A DNA stretch of 64,000 nt from PALG01 sp964495885 (GTDB taxonomy: Bacteria > Bacteroidota > Bacteroidia > Flavobacteriales > Flavobacteriaceae): assembly GCA_964495885.1 (NCBI GenBank), contig CAZBWO010000014.1, positions 1-64,000 of the forward strand. The letters run 5' to 3'. The position numbers were made by a program, and so were the translations under genes. Below are positions 16,895-25,873 of this stretch, one piece after another. The notes under the pieces were generated by a model, which saw nothing but the letters and a program-made list of their open reading frames with translations, had not been told where the DNA came from and did no database searches. Position 1 is the first letter of the stretch; each line of letters opens with the position of its first letter.

Positions 16895-17304
16895 CTTTTT
16901 TGCAATAATTCTTCTGCCCATTCAAAAGAATCCTCTAAGGAATCAAACAATTCAAAAGATTTTTTAAAAAATAGGGATTCCATTTCAGCATTTTTTAGGC
17001 GTTGTGCATCGGCACTTACAATGGCAAGTCCTTTTAGGGTTGGAACTTTTTCCAAATAGACATAGTCATTTGGATTGAGGGAATAGGAATGAATCCTGTT
17101 TGAAATATACACCCAGGGCTTTGTACCTACATGTTTGAGCCCTGAAACTAAAATAGAAAAAGCAGTTTTATAGGATAATGTAACCCCTTCAAGTGCTTCA
17201 ACTACTACAATTCCTTCATAAAAATACGCGGTGGCTATTTCAGAATGGTACACGTGTTTTAACACGTACTTTTCTGGAAGTTTATGATGCGGGGGTTTTT
17301 GCAT
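16891..17304 (-). CDS. Conserved small protein, STAS/SpoIIAA-like guess
   Basis: A 137-residue soluble protein with no signal peptide or membrane segment. The alternation of strands and helices (YFYEGIVVVEALEGVTLSYK, then a middle segment KPWVYISNR and a C-terminal amphipathic helix ESLFFKKSFELFDSLEDSFEWAEELL) is compatible with a STAS/SpoIIAA-like fold, but I recognise no diagnostic motif. It lies between menD and cvfB on the opposite strand and overlaps the end of menD by 4 bases. No function can be assigned. Confidence 0.7.
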   Translation of the reverse strand: MQKPPHHKLPEKYVLKHVYHSEIATAYFYEGIVVVEALEGVTLSYKTAFSILVSGLKHVGTKPWVYISNRIHSYSLNPNDYVYLEKVPTLKGLAIVSADAQRLKNAEMESLFFKKSFELFDSLEDSFEWAEELLQKS

Positions 17305-17349
17305 GGTGATTCGAAATTATAAAAAAAATCAAATCCTCCTACTTTTGGC

Positions 17350-17383
17350 TTGATTAATTTTTAAGTTAAAAAAAGTACCTTTG
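17350..17383 (+). promoter_or_regulatory. Promoter before the S1 protein gene
   Basis: TTG (17350-17352) and TACCTTTG (17376-17383) with a 23-base spacer; the -7 element ends 4 bases before the ATG, so the mRNA would be leaderless or almost so. Confidence 0.5.
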
Positions 17384-17387
17384 TCCA

Positions 17388-18218
17388 ATGATACAAATTG
17401 GGAAATATAACACGTTGACCATCATGCGGGAAACAGATCCAGGTCTGTTTTTGTCAGATTCCGAAGAGAATGAAATTCTACTACCGCACAAATACAAACC
17501 TGCGCAATTTGAGATCGGCGATTCCCTAAAGGTATTTGTGTATCTAGATCATGAAGAGCGTCCCATTGCAACTACGGAAACTCCTCTCATCACCCTAAAT
17601 GAATTTGCGTACTTACATTGTGATGATGTAAATAAATTTGGCGCATTTTTGGATTGGGGCGTAACCAAGCAACTTTTTGTTCCGTTTCGTGAACAAGCTG
17701 TTCCCATGCAAGAAGGAAAAGGCTATGTGGTTTACATGTATTTAGACCCAGTTACACAACGGCTAGTAGCTTCCAGTAAGACTAAAAAATTTCTGGATAA
17801 TGAAACCATAACCGTACAACCAAACGAACAAGTAAATGTCTTGGTTACAAGGATTACAGATCAAGGGGCTTCAGTGATTATCAATGGAAAGCATGAAGGT
17901 CTTATTTTTCAACAGGATATTTTTGAGGATATCCGTCCTGGTGATGAGTTCAAGGCTTATATTAAAAAAGTACGTCCAGATAAAAAAATAGATGTTGTGC
18001 TTCACGCTCCGGGTTATAAAAGTATTGAGCCAAATGCGGAATATGTTTTACAAGAATTGAAAGCTGCAGGGGGATTTCTTCCGCTTCACGATAAAAGTGA
18101 CCCCGAAACCATTAAAAACGAATTGGGTTTAAGCAAAAAAAGTTTTAAAAAAGCAATCGGAAGTTTGTACAAGGATAAAAAAATCAATATCCAAAACGAC
18201 GGAATTACGTTGCTTTAA
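17388..18218 (+). CDS. S1-domain RNA-binding protein, CvfB family
   Basis: A 276-residue protein with successive S1-like OB-fold regions: residues 5-60 (a degenerate one), 65-130 (AYLHCDDVNKFGAFLDWGVTKQLFVPFREQ) and 145-205 (VNVLVTRITDQGASVIINGKHEGLIFQQDIFE). A C-terminal winged-helix-like region follows (residues 220-276, DPETIKNELGLSKKSFKKAIGSLYKDKKI). This order is that of the CvfB family, first described as a virulence-gene regulator in Staphylococcus aureus. It probably binds RNA in the cytoplasm; the target is unknown here. It overlaps the convergent neighbour by 4 bases. Confidence 0.88.
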   Translation: MIQIGKYNTLTIMRETDPGLFLSDSEENEILLPHKYKPAQFEIGDSLKVFVYLDHEERPIATTETPLITLNEFAYLHCDDVNKFGAFLDWGVTKQLFVPFREQAVPMQEGKGYVVYMYLDPVTQRLVASSKTKKFLDNETITVQPNEQVNVLVTRITDQGASVIINGKHEGLIFQQDIFEDIRPGDEFKAYIKKVRPDKKIDVVLHAPGYKSIEPNAEYVLQELKAAGGFLPLHDKSDPETIKNELGLSKKSFKKAIGSLYKDKKINIQNDGITLL

Positions 18219-18667
18219 AAACCACGTCCAATCCTGTAGGGCGCACAACGCGGACAAATGCCAAAGGGCGGACAAGGATCCAGGAAATCCAAACCACGCT
18301 GTTCTTTGTAAACCCTATTTGTTACTTTGGTACTACCATCCTGTGGATATTGGCGCACTCCATAGCTTTTATTGAACTTCTCCTGAAGGGATTGGGTGTC
18401 ATAGCCATTATCCTTCAACTTTTCCTCTTCGGCCATTGCTCCAGCCATGTCTACCGGTTGCCAATAATTTTTAGCATTGATTTGATTGAAGTCTGAAAGA
18501 TTTTTGATGAGCGGGGCATCTGTGGAAGCATTGCGCAACGTGAACTCACCAACTTCGGGTATTTCAGGGAGTGCGGTAGCGTTGATGCTAAAATACCGTG
18601 TTTCAAAATCATATTGCCCCCATAGGCTCACGGGGATTAAAAGCAGTATGATCCAATAGATTTTCAT
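18215..18667 (-). CDS. Exported protein of unknown function
   Basis: A 150-residue protein with a signal peptide (MKIYWIILLLIPVSLWGQ). The mature part has no recognised domain. Near the C-terminus is a Pro/Cys cluster (DPCPPFGICPRCAPYRIG) with three Cys, which might form disulfides or bind a metal or cofactor after export. It lies directly after the secreted C1 peptidase gene on the same strand (43-base gap), so the two may be co-transcribed. The 3' end overlaps the cvfB-like gene by 4 bases. Confidence 0.7.
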   Translation of the reverse strand: MKIYWIILLLIPVSLWGQYDFETRYFSINATALPEIPEVGEFTLRNASTDAPLIKNLSDFNQINAKNYWQPVDMAGAMAEEEKLKDNGYDTQSLQEKFNKSYGVRQYPQDGSTKVTNRVYKEQRGLDFLDPCPPFGICPRCAPYRIGRGF

Positions 18668-18710
18668 GGTTTCAAACTTATCAAAAATAATTCCGAAGTA
18701 CTTTTATTTG

Positions 18711-19832
18711 TTACAAATTTAACTTTTCGGAAATTTCTTTCGGAATGGCATCCTTATGAACCATAATACTTATGGTCTTTAACCTCATATAGCTTTCACT
18801 AAAATAGACATACCCACCATTGGCATTTCGGGAAGGATCTGTTCCCCAACTATTTTTCACTTTATAGTAAATGGTTCCGTTTTGGTCTTTTAGCGTACCG
18901 GTAATGTGCATTAAATGGTCATCTGTGGTTGCAAAATTTTCAAATTGCTCCTGGCGGTAAGCTTGGGATATTTCCTTTTCAGGATACACACCCTGTAATG
19001 CTTTAATATTGTTTTCCTCGCTTGCTGGAATTACTGCCACTCCGTCCTTAGAAGAGAAGGTACGTTCACTAACGTCACAATCCAGTTCAACGGTGAATCC
19101 ATTTTCCAAGGCGGCATCAATGGTTGCCATCATATCATTTAACGGAACATTGTACATACTTCCATTACTCCAATTGTCTGGAATGTTCAAAATAAACGGT
19201 TTGTAAAATGGTGCCTGCTGAAAACTGGTAATAGTAATATAGTCTTCTGGTCGTATTTTGGTCATTTCCACAAAGGTCTGCGGAGTATAGGTTTTTCCAT
19301 TGTAGGAGAACTGCGAAGGGTTTTCGCCAAGATAGGTATCCAAAACCGAAGCAATAGCGGTTCTCCATTTGGGGCTCAACGATCTCCCCGGATTTTCTGC
19401 ATAAGTATTTACCATGGCAGTTAAGACTGCGATAAGTTCTGCGTGGTTATGTGAATCGGTACTCACTGAAAGTCCGTTAAATACCTCATTGGGGACCAAT
19501 CCAAATTCTTTCACAGAATTCATTACATCATGCGCTAAACCACCTTCGCTAAACTGTGCTTTACCTTGACGCATGACAAAATTGGAAGCTTTTTTAGGGT
19601 AGATATTCCGTACGGTATACATTTCAGATAAATCAATTTGCTTACCTGTAAGCCGAATGATTTCACTTTCCAGAAAGGAGGTGCTTGAGAAACTCCAACA
19701 GGTTCCTGTTCGGCCCTGACTTATAACTGGCGTGGCTTCCAAATCTATGAGTTCTGTAAATTGATAGGGTTGTTGGGCCAGGGAAGAAAAGGTCATTCCC
19801 AAAATTGTAAATAGCAAAAAAAGGTTACGCAT
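18711..19832 (-). CDS. Secreted papain-like C1 peptidase (bleomycin-hydrolase type)
   Basis: A 373-residue cysteine peptidase. A signal peptide (MRNLFLLFTILGMTFSSLAQ) precedes the active-site segment SQGRTGTCWSFSSTSFLESE (Cys near residue 46). The catalytic His is in HLMHITGTL (about 308-316) and the Asn in KVKNSWGTD (about 327-335). The overall plan matches the bleomycin hydrolase/aminopeptidase C branch (C1B), but with a secretion signal, so it probably acts in the periplasm or outside the cell. The substrate is not indicated. It is transcribed away from menB. Confidence 0.88.
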   Translation of the reverse strand: MRNLFLLFTILGMTFSSLAQQPYQFTELIDLEATPVISQGRTGTCWSFSSTSFLESEIIRLTGKQIDLSEMYTVRNIYPKKASNFVMRQGKAQFSEGGLAHDVMNSVKEFGLVPNEVFNGLSVSTDSHNHAELIAVLTAMVNTYAENPGRSLSPKWRTAIASVLDTYLGENPSQFSYNGKTYTPQTFVEMTKIRPEDYITITSFQQAPFYKPFILNIPDNWSNGSMYNVPLNDMMATIDAALENGFTVELDCDVSERTFSSKDGVAVIPASEENNIKALQGVYPEKEISQAYRQEQFENFATTDDHLMHITGTLKDQNGTIYYKVKNSWGTDPSRNANGGYVYFSESYMRLKTISIMVHKDAIPKEISEKLNL

Positions 19833-19868
19833 GATTTTTCAATTATCTTTGAGGTAAATTTACAAATT

Positions 19869-20708
19869 ATGAGTACACCCAACTGGAAAACAGCTAAAGA
19901 ATATTCAGATATCACCTATAAAAAAAGCAACGGAGTCGCTAGAATTGCCTTCAATAGACCCGAAGTGCGCAATGCATTTCGCCCTAAGACTACCAGTGAA
20001 TTATTGGATGCATTTCACGATGCACAGGAAGATACTTCCATAGGTGTTGTGTTGCTTTCTGCAGAAGGTCCTTCTCCTAAAGATGGCGTGTACAGTTTTT
20101 GTAGTGGAGGTGATCAAGCTGCAAGAGGACACCAAGGCTATGTAGGGGAAGATGGGTATCACAGATTGAATATTTTGGAAGTACAACGATTGATTCGTTT
20201 TATGCCTAAAGCCGTAATTTGTGTAGTTCCCGGATGGGCCGTAGGTGGCGGGCATAGTCTACATGTGGTATGCGATATGACGCTAGCGAGTAAAGAGCAT
20301 GCCATTTTTAAGCAGACCGATGCAGATGTTACCAGTTTTGATGGTGGTTATGGAAGTGCTTATCTAGCGAAGATGGTCGGACAGAAAAAAGCGCGCGAAA
20401 TCTTTTTCCTTGGAAGGAATTATAGTGCCCAAGAGGCCTATGAAATGGGAATGGTAAATGCAGTAGTGCCCCATGCCGAATTGGAACAAACTGCCTATGA
20501 GTGGGCCCAAGAAGTTTTGGCGAAAAGTCCTATTTCCATCAAAATGCTCAAGTTTGCCATGAATCTCACAGATGATGGTATGGTGGGGCAACAAGTATTT
20601 GCTGGAGAAGCCACAAGGTTGGCATATATGACCGATGAAGCGAAGGAAGGACGGGATGCCTTTTTGGAAAAACGTAAGCCTAATTTCAACAAAAAATGGT
20701 TGCCGTAA
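19869..20708 (+). CDS. menB: 1,4-dihydroxy-2-naphthoyl-CoA synthase
   Basis: A 279-residue crotonase-fold enzyme that closes the second ring in menaquinone synthesis. The family's own marker FCSGGDQAARGHQGYVG (about residues 77-93) is present, with VVPGWAVGGGHSLHVVCDMT forming the oxyanion-hole region and TDADVTSFDGGYGSAYLAK carrying the active-site Asp-rich loop. Length matches MenB. A -7-like TATCTTTG is at 19844-19851. It is separated from menF-menD by four unrelated genes but remains on the same strand. menC, menE and menA are not in the window. Confidence 0.95.
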   Translation: MSTPNWKTAKEYSDITYKKSNGVARIAFNRPEVRNAFRPKTTSELLDAFHDAQEDTSIGVVLLSAEGPSPKDGVYSFCSGGDQAARGHQGYVGEDGYHRLNILEVQRLIRFMPKAVICVVPGWAVGGGHSLHVVCDMTLASKEHAIFKQTDADVTSFDGGYGSAYLAKMVGQKKAREIFFLGRNYSAQEAYEMGMVNAVVPHAELEQTAYEWAQEVLAKSPISIKMLKFAMNLTDDGMVGQQVFAGEATRLAYMTDEAKEGRDAFLEKRKPNFNKKWLP

Positions 20709-20711
20709 ATA

Positions 20712-21902
20712 ATGTATAAATTACTTGCTCTTTCTTTGTCGATAGTATTTTTTGGGATATTTGGCTGTACAAAACAACCCGCAATTTCTGGAAAGGTACT
20801 TTATTCTGAAGTATCTAGCTATAATTCAAAAATATACTTAATTCAACCAAGAACATTTGATGAGATTGCAGCACCCTTTTTAGGTAAAGTTATTGATTCT
20901 GCGGAGGTAGGTGATGATGGAACTTTTGCTTTTCAACAGCTTACAATGCTTCAGCAGCCTACTTTGTTACATTTAGCAGTGCAGGAAAATGGGAAACGAA
21001 ACAATTACCTTCAAAATGAAGATCCTGCAACAGCTAATTATATGCCTATTGTTTGGCAACCAGGCGATCAATTAGTTATTAGCGCTTCCGCGGAAAACTT
21101 TCAGCAAAGCTTTTCCTTAGAGAATCTTTCGGAAGCCAATACTGCATTGATGGAACTTCGGAATATAAAATTGGAAGCTTTTCAGCACCATTTAGCAAAT
21201 AAAGAATGGAATGTGGAAGACGGCTCTCAATTATTGGAAAAGGAAGAGGCAGCACTAAATTACAAAAGTGCTCTGATGGATTTCGCAGAAACAACGAACA
21301 ATATCTTTGCTGCACTTGTTGCTATTCGGTGGGTGAGTCCGCAACAGGATTATGAGCGCGTGCCAGAATTTCTCTTTTCCCAATGCGAAACATGGTCAAA
21401 AAAAGATCCTAATCACCCATGGGTACAACAATTGTGTGAAAAAGCAGATAAGTCGGTACTGCCCGTCCTGGTGGGTGATCATTTTCCAGATGTAAAATTA
21501 CCCATGGTTTCCGGTGATACCTTAGCGCTTTATCCTCAATTAGGAAAAAAGATAACCATCATAGACCTTTGGGCATCTTGGTGCGTCCCTTGCCGAAAAG
21601 AAAATAGAGAGGTGTTAGTCCCACTTTGGGAGCAATACCACGACCAAGGTTTTCAAATTATTGCATATGGATTGGAAAGTAATGAAGAAGCATGGAAGGC
21701 AGCCATTGAAAAGGATGGTGCCTACAGGTGGTTGCATGCATCCCACCTAGAAGGTGATGAGGCATCATTTATGAAAACGCTTCGTATTCAAACTATTCCA
21801 GCCAATTTTATTTTAGATAGTGAAGGAAATATATTGGCTAAAAATTTACATGGCGAAGAACTTCGTGAATGGATAGATAATTACATGAAGGGTTTTAAAT
21901 AG
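20712..21902 (+). CDS. TlpA-like thioredoxin lipoprotein
   Basis: A 396-residue protein beginning MYKLLALSLSIVFFGIFGC, a lipoprotein signal with the lipid-attachment Cys at residue 19. An N-terminal region with beta-rich character (about 25-110, like DUF4369 domains of Bacteroidota) and a helical linker precede a thioredoxin domain (about 255-396). That domain carries the active site WASWCVPCRKEN. Such proteins reduce or isomerise periplasmic disulfides or serve cytochrome maturation. It starts 3 bases after menB stops, so it is co-transcribed. A second protein of the same plan lies at 47600-48703. Confidence 0.88.
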   Translation: MYKLLALSLSIVFFGIFGCTKQPAISGKVLYSEVSSYNSKIYLIQPRTFDEIAAPFLGKVIDSAEVGDDGTFAFQQLTMLQQPTLLHLAVQENGKRNNYLQNEDPATANYMPIVWQPGDQLVISASAENFQQSFSLENLSEANTALMELRNIKLEAFQHHLANKEWNVEDGSQLLEKEEAALNYKSALMDFAETTNNIFAALVAIRWVSPQQDYERVPEFLFSQCETWSKKDPNHPWVQQLCEKADKSVLPVLVGDHFPDVKLPMVSGDTLALYPQLGKKITIIDLWASWCVPCRKENREVLVPLWEQYHDQGFQIIAYGLESNEEAWKAAIEKDGAYRWLHASHLEGDEASFMKTLRIQTIPANFILDSEGNILAKNLHGEELREWIDNYMKGFK

Positions 21903-21998
21903 CTCTTTAACTTTATTCATGATATTTATCATTTAGAAAACTTGTTGAGCGGCATACCTTTATGCCATATTTTCATAAGAATCTTTAAAATCTGTATT

Positions 21999-22379
21999 AT
22001 GGAAAAGTCTCAACCAACTTTCAAGACCATGCGTATTTTTTTGGGAATCTTCCTTATTCTTTATGCGCTCAATAAATTTTTACACATTGTTCCAACAGGA
22101 TATGGGGAAATGCCGCATTCTGCTGAATTATTTCTGGATTCCATTGCCAGTTACCTTCCAGTACTTTACATTTTTGAGATAATCATTGGTTTATTTCTTT
22201 TGTTTAACAAATGGAAAAGCTTCATTTATATTGTACTGTTCCCTTTGTCTGTCGCTTTTTTAATGTTCAGTATTATCAATAACGATCTTATTGAAGCTTG
22301 GCCAGCAGTAATTGTAGTCCTTTGCAATGTGTTGTTATTATATTCCCAAAGGGATACCTATGAAGTATTATTTGACTAA
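21999..22379 (+). CDS. DoxX-like small membrane protein
   Basis: A 126-residue protein with four predicted membrane helices (about residues 8-28, 43-65, 70-90 and 95-118). The pattern FLGIFLILYALNKFLHIVP followed by LPVLYIFEIIIGLFLLFNKW resembles DoxX/DoxD-like proteins of Bacteroidota. The ATG at 21999 is preferred because an earlier in-frame ATG at 21942 would add a poorly conserved hydrophobic extension. It precedes fhs by 21 bases and may share a transcript. Function unknown. Confidence 0.75.
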   Translation: MEKSQPTFKTMRIFLGIFLILYALNKFLHIVPTGYGEMPHSAELFLDSIASYLPVLYIFEIIIGLFLLFNKWKSFIYIVLFPLSVAFLMFSIINNDLIEAWPAVIVVLCNVLLLYSQRDTYEVLFD

Positions 22380-22400
22380 GAAGTAAAAAAATATACTTGT

Positions 22401-24068
22401 ATGACCGACCTCCAAATTGCACAAAGTGTTCCTTCGAAGCACATCAAAGAAATAGCATCAAAACTAGGGATTGATGAGACCCATTTGGAATATTACGGTA
22501 AGGATAAAGCGAAGCTTCCCTTAGACTTAATTGATGATGGCAAAGTAGCAGATAGTAATCTTATTTTGGTTACAGCCATGACGCCTACACCGGCAGGAGA
22601 AGGGAAAACAACTACCTCTATTGGGTTGGGAGATGCCCTATGTAAATTAGGGAAAAAAACCGTCACCGTAATTCGGGAGCCTAGTTTGGGGCCTGTTTTC
22701 GGAATTAAAGGCGGCGCCGCAGGAGGTGGTTGGAGCCAAGTAATCCCCATGGTGGATATCAATCTCCATTTTACTGGTGATTTCCATGCTATTGAAAAGG
22801 CAAATAACTTACTTTCCGCACTTATCGAAAATAACATTCAAAGCAAGACCAAAAGTTTAGGGATTGATCCCAGAACCGTTCAATGGAAGCGCTGCATAGA
22901 TATGAATGATCGTGGATTACGCAATATTATCGCTGCATTGGGAGGAAAAGCTGGTGGAATTCCTAGGGAAACAGGGTTCAATATTACAGCGGCTTCAGAA
23001 ATCATGGCCATTCTTTGTTTGTCTAATGATGTAGCAGATTTAAAGGAAAGATTGGGTAATATTTATGTAGGGGATACTTGGGATGGAGCACCGGTTTTTG
23101 CTCGTGATCTCAAAGCGGAAGGTGCAATGGCGGTGCTTTTAAAAGACGCCATAAAGCCCAACTTGGTGCAAACTTTGGAAGGCAATCCTGCCATCATCCA
23201 TGGTGGACCATTTGCAAACATCGCACAGGGTACCAACTCTGTTTTGGGGACTAAAATGGGTTTGAGCTTGGCAGATTATGTGGTTACCGAAGCTGGTTTT
23301 GGGGCCGATTTGGGAGCTGAAAAATTCCTGAATATCAAATGTCGAAATGCTGGACTATCTCCCAAGGCTATCGTTTTGGTAGCTACCATTCGGGCGCTAA
23401 AATACCATGGTGGAAAAGCACTTTCACAGCTCTCTGATGAGGATACTGAAGCTCTTCGGAATGGTTTTCCAAATTTGGAAAGGCATATCAAAAGTCTACA
23501 AAGTTTCGGAATCCCCATTGTGATTTCCATTAATAGCTTCACGAGTGATACTGAAGCCGAAACTTCACTTTTAAAAGAGCATTGTGAAAAGCTGGGGGTT
23601 TCCGTAGCGGTAAGTAGTGGCTGGGCTAATGGGGGAAAAGGATGTGTCGATCTTGCCGAAAATGTTGTGGAAGCCGTTCAAAGCTGTACTTCAGAATTTC
23701 AGCCTACCTACGCGTTGGAAGATTCAGTAAGGGTTAAAATGGAAAAAGTTTGTAAAACCATATATGGTGCAGAACATGTAATTTTAACAAATAAGGCAAA
23801 AAGACAGTTGGAGCGCTATGAAAAATTGGGCTATGGAGCATTTCCAATTTGTATTGCCAAGACCCAAAAGAGCTTGAGTGACGATGAAAAACAATTGGGT
23901 CGCCCTGCACATTTCGATATCCATATACGCGAATTTGAAATTGCCGCAGGAGCAGGCTTTATTATTCCTATTGCTGGAAATATTTTAAGAATGCCGGGCT
24001 TACCTGCCACCCCTGCTGCAGAACATATAGATATTGATGAGCAGGGTGAAATAGTTGGGTTGTTTTAA
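22401..24068 (+). CDS. fhs: Formate-tetrahydrofolate ligase
   Basis: A 555-residue enzyme that makes 10-formyl-tetrahydrofolate from formate, tetrahydrofolate and ATP, feeding one-carbon units to purine and formyl-methionine synthesis. The ATP loop is TPTPAGEGKTTTSIGLGDAL (about 60-79), followed by REPSLGPVFGIKGGAAGGG (about 94-112) and the conserved EAGFGADLGAEKF. The C-terminal IAGNILRMPGLPATPAAE is also typical. Length is normal for the family. It follows the DoxX-like gene closely; no riboswitch was seen. Confidence 0.97.
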   Translation: MTDLQIAQSVPSKHIKEIASKLGIDETHLEYYGKDKAKLPLDLIDDGKVADSNLILVTAMTPTPAGEGKTTTSIGLGDALCKLGKKTVTVIREPSLGPVFGIKGGAAGGGWSQVIPMVDINLHFTGDFHAIEKANNLLSALIENNIQSKTKSLGIDPRTVQWKRCIDMNDRGLRNIIAALGGKAGGIPRETGFNITAASEIMAILCLSNDVADLKERLGNIYVGDTWDGAPVFARDLKAEGAMAVLLKDAIKPNLVQTLEGNPAIIHGGPFANIAQGTNSVLGTKMGLSLADYVVTEAGFGADLGAEKFLNIKCRNAGLSPKAIVLVATIRALKYHGGKALSQLSDEDTEALRNGFPNLERHIKSLQSFGIPIVISINSFTSDTEAETSLLKEHCEKLGVSVAVSSGWANGGKGCVDLAENVVEAVQSCTSEFQPTYALEDSVRVKMEKVCKTIYGAEHVILTNKAKRQLERYEKLGYGAFPICIAKTQKSLSDDEKQLGRPAHFDIHIREFEIAAGAGFIIPIAGNILRMPGLPATPAAEHIDIDEQGEIVGLF

Positions 24069-24119
24069 TTGTAGAAGAAAAAAGAAGAAGCTTCGGTCAC
24101 CAATAAATTAAATTGTATT

Positions 24120-24152
24120 TTAGAATGCTATTAAACAACCTAAACATTCTAA
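24120..24152. promoter_or_regulatory. Inverted repeat touching the GMC oxidoreductase start
   Basis: TTAGAATG (24120-24127) and CATTCTAA (24145-24152) form a perfect 8-bp inverted repeat, with a 17-base spacer, that ends directly at the ATG. It may be an operator or an mRNA hairpin that covers the start codon. Confidence 0.35.
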
Positions 24153-25871
24153 ATGCAAATAATAGAATCCCCTAAAGAATACGATGTAGTTATTGTAGGC
24201 TCTGGAGCTGGCGGAGGAATGGCGACTAAAGTACTTGCAGACGCAGGTCTTAAAGTTGCCGTTGTGGAAGCAGGCCCATTTTTCGATCCCGCAGATCCTA
24301 TCACCCGTACCCAATTAAAATGGCCTTACGAATCCCCAAGAAGAGGCGCTGGAACCCAACGTCCGTTTGGGGAATTTGACACTGCCTATGGTGGCTGGGA
24401 AATTGAAGGAGAGCCCTACAATCAAATTGGGAATAGTAACTTTGATTGGTTTCGTTCTAGAATGTTAGGGGGACGTACAAACCACTGGGGAAGAATTTCT
24501 TTGCGGTTTGGCCCCAAGGATTTTAAAGGCAAAGATAAAGATGGTCTTGGGGATAATTGGCCCATTGGTTATGAAGATGTGAAGCCATATTATGACAAGG
24601 TGGATAAGTTGATTGGGGTCTTCGGAAGTAATGAAAAAAGAGAAAATGATCCAGATGGTTTTTTTCTTCCCGCACCAAAACCCAGATTACACGAATTATA
24701 CTATATCAAAGGCGCCAAAAAGTCAAATGTAGATGTAATTCCTGCCCGATTGTCCATCTTAACCAAGCGTCTCAACAATGATAGAGGAGTTTGTTTTTAC
24801 TGTAGGCAATGTAACCGAAGTTGCTCTGTCTATGCCGACTTCTCTTCTGGAAGTTGTTTGATTTTCCCGGCGCAGAAGAATGGAGGACAGGTAGATTTGT
24901 TTGTCAATTGTATGGTTAGCGAAGTTACTATTGATGAAGATGGAAAGGCCACGGGTGTTAAATATATCAACAAAGAAGACCGAAGACAATACGCTATAAA
25001 GGGGAAAGTGGTGATATTGGCAGCTTCGGCCTGTAGTTCGGCACGTATCCTTTTGAATTCAAAAAGTGAAAAATTCCCGAATGGATTAGGAAATAGCAGC
25101 GGATTAATTGGGCATTATCTGCATGATTCCACTGGAACCGATCGTGTATTTTTTGTTCCCGAATTGATGAACCGTAAGCGATATAATGAAGATGGGGTAG
25201 GAGGCTTGCATGTCTATTCCCCATGGTGGTTGGACAATAAAAAATTAGATTTCCCGCGAGGTTACCACATAGAAGTATGGGGTGGTATGGGAATGCCAGG
25301 GTATGGTACAGGATTCAATCCAAATTCCTTAAATAAATATTTGGGATTGAAAGTAGGGGGCTACGGAAATGGACTCCGGGAAGACGTAAAGAAATTTTAT
25401 GGATCGGTTATGGGAGTTTCCGGAAGGGGCGAATCTATTGCCATGAAAGATAACTATTGTGAAATAGATCCAACAACGGTTGATGAATGGGGAATTCCTG
25501 TGCTTCGATTTAACTACAAATGGTCTGATTATGAGCGGAAACAATCAAAGCATATGCACGACACCTTTGAAGAGATTTGCCATAATATGGGAGGGATTCC
25601 GTTAGGGGAAAAACCTGGAAAAGATAGGGACTACGGACTTTTAAACCCAGGTAGAATTATTCACGAAGTTGGGACAACCAGAATGGGGAGCGATCCGAAA
25701 ACTTCTGTGGTAAATGAATTTGAGCAACTACATGACGTAAAGAATGTTTTTGTGGTAGATGCCGGCCCCTTTGTTTCGCAAGCAGATAAAAATCCAACAT
25801 GGACGATTCTTGCTCTAGCTTGGCGTACTTCAGACTACATTATTGAAGAATTAAAAAAACAAAACCTATAA
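24153..25871 (+). CDS. GMC-family FAD oxidoreductase (dehydrogenase large subunit)
   Basis: A 572-residue flavoprotein. The N-terminal FAD-binding Rossmann motif is VVIVGSGAGGGMATKVLADAG (here GSGAGGGMA at about residues 15-23), followed by VVEAGP and the GMC signature near MLGGRTNHWGR (about 108-118). The C-terminal part has the catalytic-type HEVGTTRMGSDP and VVDAGPF...NPTWTILALAWR. A Cys-rich CFYCRQCNRSC segment near residue 215 is notable and could bind metal. No N-terminal export signal is seen in this subunit, but the partner at 25874 has a Tat-like one, so the pair may be exported together. Substrate (sugar, alcohol or polyol) is unknown. Confidence 0.88.
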   Translation: MQIIESPKEYDVVIVGSGAGGGMATKVLADAGLKVAVVEAGPFFDPADPITRTQLKWPYESPRRGAGTQRPFGEFDTAYGGWEIEGEPYNQIGNSNFDWFRSRMLGGRTNHWGRISLRFGPKDFKGKDKDGLGDNWPIGYEDVKPYYDKVDKLIGVFGSNEKRENDPDGFFLPAPKPRLHELYYIKGAKKSNVDVIPARLSILTKRLNNDRGVCFYCRQCNRSCSVYADFSSGSCLIFPAQKNGGQVDLFVNCMVSEVTIDEDGKATGVKYINKEDRRQYAIKGKVVILAASACSSARILLNSKSEKFPNGLGNSSGLIGHYLHDSTGTDRVFFVPELMNRKRYNEDGVGGLHVYSPWWLDNKKLDFPRGYHIEVWGGMGMPGYGTGFNPNSLNKYLGLKVGGYGNGLREDVKKFYGSVMGVSGRGESIAMKDNYCEIDPTTVDEWGIPVLRFNYKWSDYERKQSKHMHDTFEEICHNMGGIPLGEKPGKDRDYGLLNPGRIIHEVGTTRMGSDPKTSVVNEFEQLHDVKNVFVVDAGPFVSQADKNPTWTILALAWRTSDYIIEELKKQNL

Positions 25872-25873
25872 TC

